NCBI GenBank assembly: GCA_902772605.1
Contig: CACYBG010000117.1
Coordinates: 1-7,324 of the forward strand
DNA: 7,324 nucleotides
DNA from: an uncultured Spirochaetaceae bacterium
GTDB lineage: Bacteria; Spirochaetota; Spirochaetia; Treponematales; Treponemataceae
Direction: 5' to 3'
A program made the position numbers and the translations under genes. Positions 6,616 to 7,324 of the stretch are shown here, in pieces. How positions within the stretch are numbered: position 1 is the first letter of the stretch; each line of letters begins with the position of its first letter. Under the pieces are notes generated by a model, which was given only the letters and a program-made list of their open reading frames with translations, was not told the DNA's origin and ran no database searches.

Positions 6616-6908
6616 AAGCCCAAAATCGACTGATTTTTTAATTATTTATGCAGTTTTTTGGAAAATATTCCCGAAAATCCTGACGAAAGTGCCTCGGACA
6701 GCCCTTTAAAACAGAAATGCACCGGAAAAACCCCGCATGTCGGAAAGCTTTGGGTGCAACCATACGGCGGCACGAATCTCCATAAATGCACGGAAGTTCC
6801 AGTGTCATCTGCAAAAAGCATCGGCGCAACTAAAACGATGCGGACGACAGCTTCATTTATAGGGCAATGATTAACGGCGCAAACAGACCGAATTCCACAG
6901 GCGGAGGG

Positions 6909-6943
6909 AAAAAGATTCCGTCCCGAAAAATCAGGATCCGGAA
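6909..6943 (-). terminator. Rho-independent terminator after fliN
   Basis: The mRNA 21 bases after the fliN stop folds as TTCCG-(GA bulge)-TCCTG, loop ATTTTT, then CGGGA-CGGAA. This gives ten base pairs (one G-U), followed by TCTTTTT. The hairpin covers 6916-6943 and the U-rich tail 6909-6915. The position directly after a gene and before a long gap supports it. It implies that fliN ends one transcript and fliO belongs to another, unless read-through is common. Confidence 0.7.
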
Positions 6944-6964
6944 AATCCCCTGCCGCAAGCTGAA

Positions 6965-7324
6965 TTACATCTGGTTCGTTACGTGTTCGATTGCCGGAAG
7001 GATTTCAGTTACACGGACACCGAAGTTTTCGTCAATGACCACGACTTCACCCTTTGCGATCGGCTTATGGTTTACAAGGATGTCCACAGGTTCACCGGCG
7101 AGCTTGTCCAATTCGATGATCGTACCCTCACCCATACCGAGGATATCCTTGATTGTCTTCTTGGTGCGGCCCAATTCTACGGTCATCTCCATGAAGACGT
7201 CCATGATCAGGCTGATGTTTCCCTGTCCGGCGGCGGCGTTGTACTGCTGAAGATTAGGCAGCTGTACGGACTGAACGTTCGGACTGTTCATCGGCTGCAT
7301 ACCAACCTGTCCCATTCCCATTCC
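6965..7324 (-). CDS. fliN: FliN (FliN/FliY-type) flagellar switch protein, C-terminal part
   Basis: FliN is a C-ring protein of the flagellar switch; it holds the lower ring together and receives export cargo via FliH. Only the last 119 residues are in the window, and the frame stays open to the edge. The visible part begins with a Gly/Met/Gln/Asn-rich linker (MGMGQVGMQPMNSPNVQ). The SPOA (surface presentation of antigens) domain then runs from about NISLIMDVFMEMTVELGRTK through IKDILGMGEGTIIELDKLAGEPVDILVN to GEVVVIDENFGVRVTEI. Those are the typical FliN landmarks, including the conserved GEGTIIELD and GEPVDI turns. The methionine-rich linker and spirochaete setting leave open whether the full protein is short FliN or the longer FliY with a CheC-like N-terminal domain. 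A terminator follows the stop by 21 bases. Confidence 0.93.
   Translation of the reverse strand, partial: GMGMGQVGMQPMNSPNVQSVQLPNLQQYNAAAGQGNISLIMDVFMEMTVELGRTKKTIKDILGMGEGTIIELDKLAGEPVDILVNHKPIAKGEVVVIDENFGVRVTEILPAIEHVTNQM

Larger units (their letters stand above)
6311..6908. other. Long gap between fliN and fliO without a supported gene
   Basis: About 600 bases between the fliN terminator and fliO contain no gene I can support. The fliO-proximal half holds the candidate promoter, two hairpins and the tiny frames listed separately. The distal half (about 6640-6908) has overlapping open frames on both strands, the longest uninterrupted one on the minus strand being about 100 codons, running out of fliN and ending at TAA around 6640, with no start or ribosome binding site. 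The + strand frame at 6658-6870 would need a TTG start without a ribosome binding site. CGAAA/CGGAAA recurs ten times on the + strand. This may be a long regulatory leader plus a decayed gene. Confidence 0.6.

Noticed and set aside
6611..6639. A + strand terminator-like hairpin (GTCGA...TCGAC followed by TGATTTTTT)
   Set aside because: The stem is only 5 bp around a 10-base loop, no + strand gene lies upstream, and it overlaps the candidate fliO promoter.
6638..6829. A 63-codon minus-strand frame in the gap
   Set aside because: TTG start without a ribosome binding site; cysteine/arginine-rich product of no known kind, overlapped by another open frame on the same strand.
6658..6870. A 70-codon + strand frame in the fliN-fliO gap
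   Set aside because: It needs a TTG start without a ribosome binding site and has no recognisable motif; frames on the opposite strand are equally open here.
6311..6964. A cyclic-di-GMP riboswitch or a sigma28/sigma54 promoter before fliO
   Set aside because: I looked for the GEMM core, for TAAA with GCCGATAA and for GG/GC sigma54 boxes. Only a lone GCCGATGC near 6819-6826 appeared, without a properly spaced upstream box.
6867..7250. A 127-codon + strand frame opposite fliN
   Set aside because: It lies antisense to a clear SPOA domain and has a biased, unrecognisable product.

Overview
This window carries one conserved locus: the flagellar type III export gate cluster, with every gene on the minus strand. 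In transcription order (right to left) it holds fliN (3' part), fliO, fliP, fliQ, fliR, flhB, flhA and the first 69 codons of flhF. The order, the signal-bearing FliO, the FlhB start (LQWFAPEDEGRTEQP) and the FlhF N-terminus point to a spirochaete, most likely a Treponema or close relative. This assignment is from memory of these families, not from a search. No gene in the window is broken.

Layout: 7324-6965 is the C-terminal SPOA domain of the C-ring protein FliN. 6964-6311 is a 654-base gap, unexpected inside this gene string. It begins with a good Rho-independent terminator just after fliN, then has a candidate sigma70-type promoter and a roughly 270-base leader with hairpins and tiny open frames before fliO. 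6310-4435 holds fliO, fliP and fliQ, tightly packed. A 68-base GC-rich spacer containing a short tandem duplication separates fliQ from fliR. fliR and flhB overlap by one base, and the glycine-rich tail of FliR doubles as the flhB ribosome binding site. An 82-base gap with a near-consensus sigma70-type promoter separates flhB from flhA. flhF overlaps the end of flhA, with its ribosome binding site inside flhA.

The genes work together. FliP, FliQ and FliR form the export gate channel, FlhB wraps it and sets substrate specificity by self-cleavage at NPTH, FlhA forms the energy-coupling nonameric ring, FliO helps assemble FliP, FliN forms part of the switch/C-ring, and FlhF is an SRP-type GTPase that sets flagellar position or number. 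In spirochaetes the product is a periplasmic flagellum.

I see no mobile element, CRISPR array, RNA gene or clearly novel system. The points worth checking are the transcriptional split between fliN and fliO with its structured leader, the uncertain (possibly non-AUG) start of fliO, and several substitutions at otherwise conserved charged positions of FlhA.
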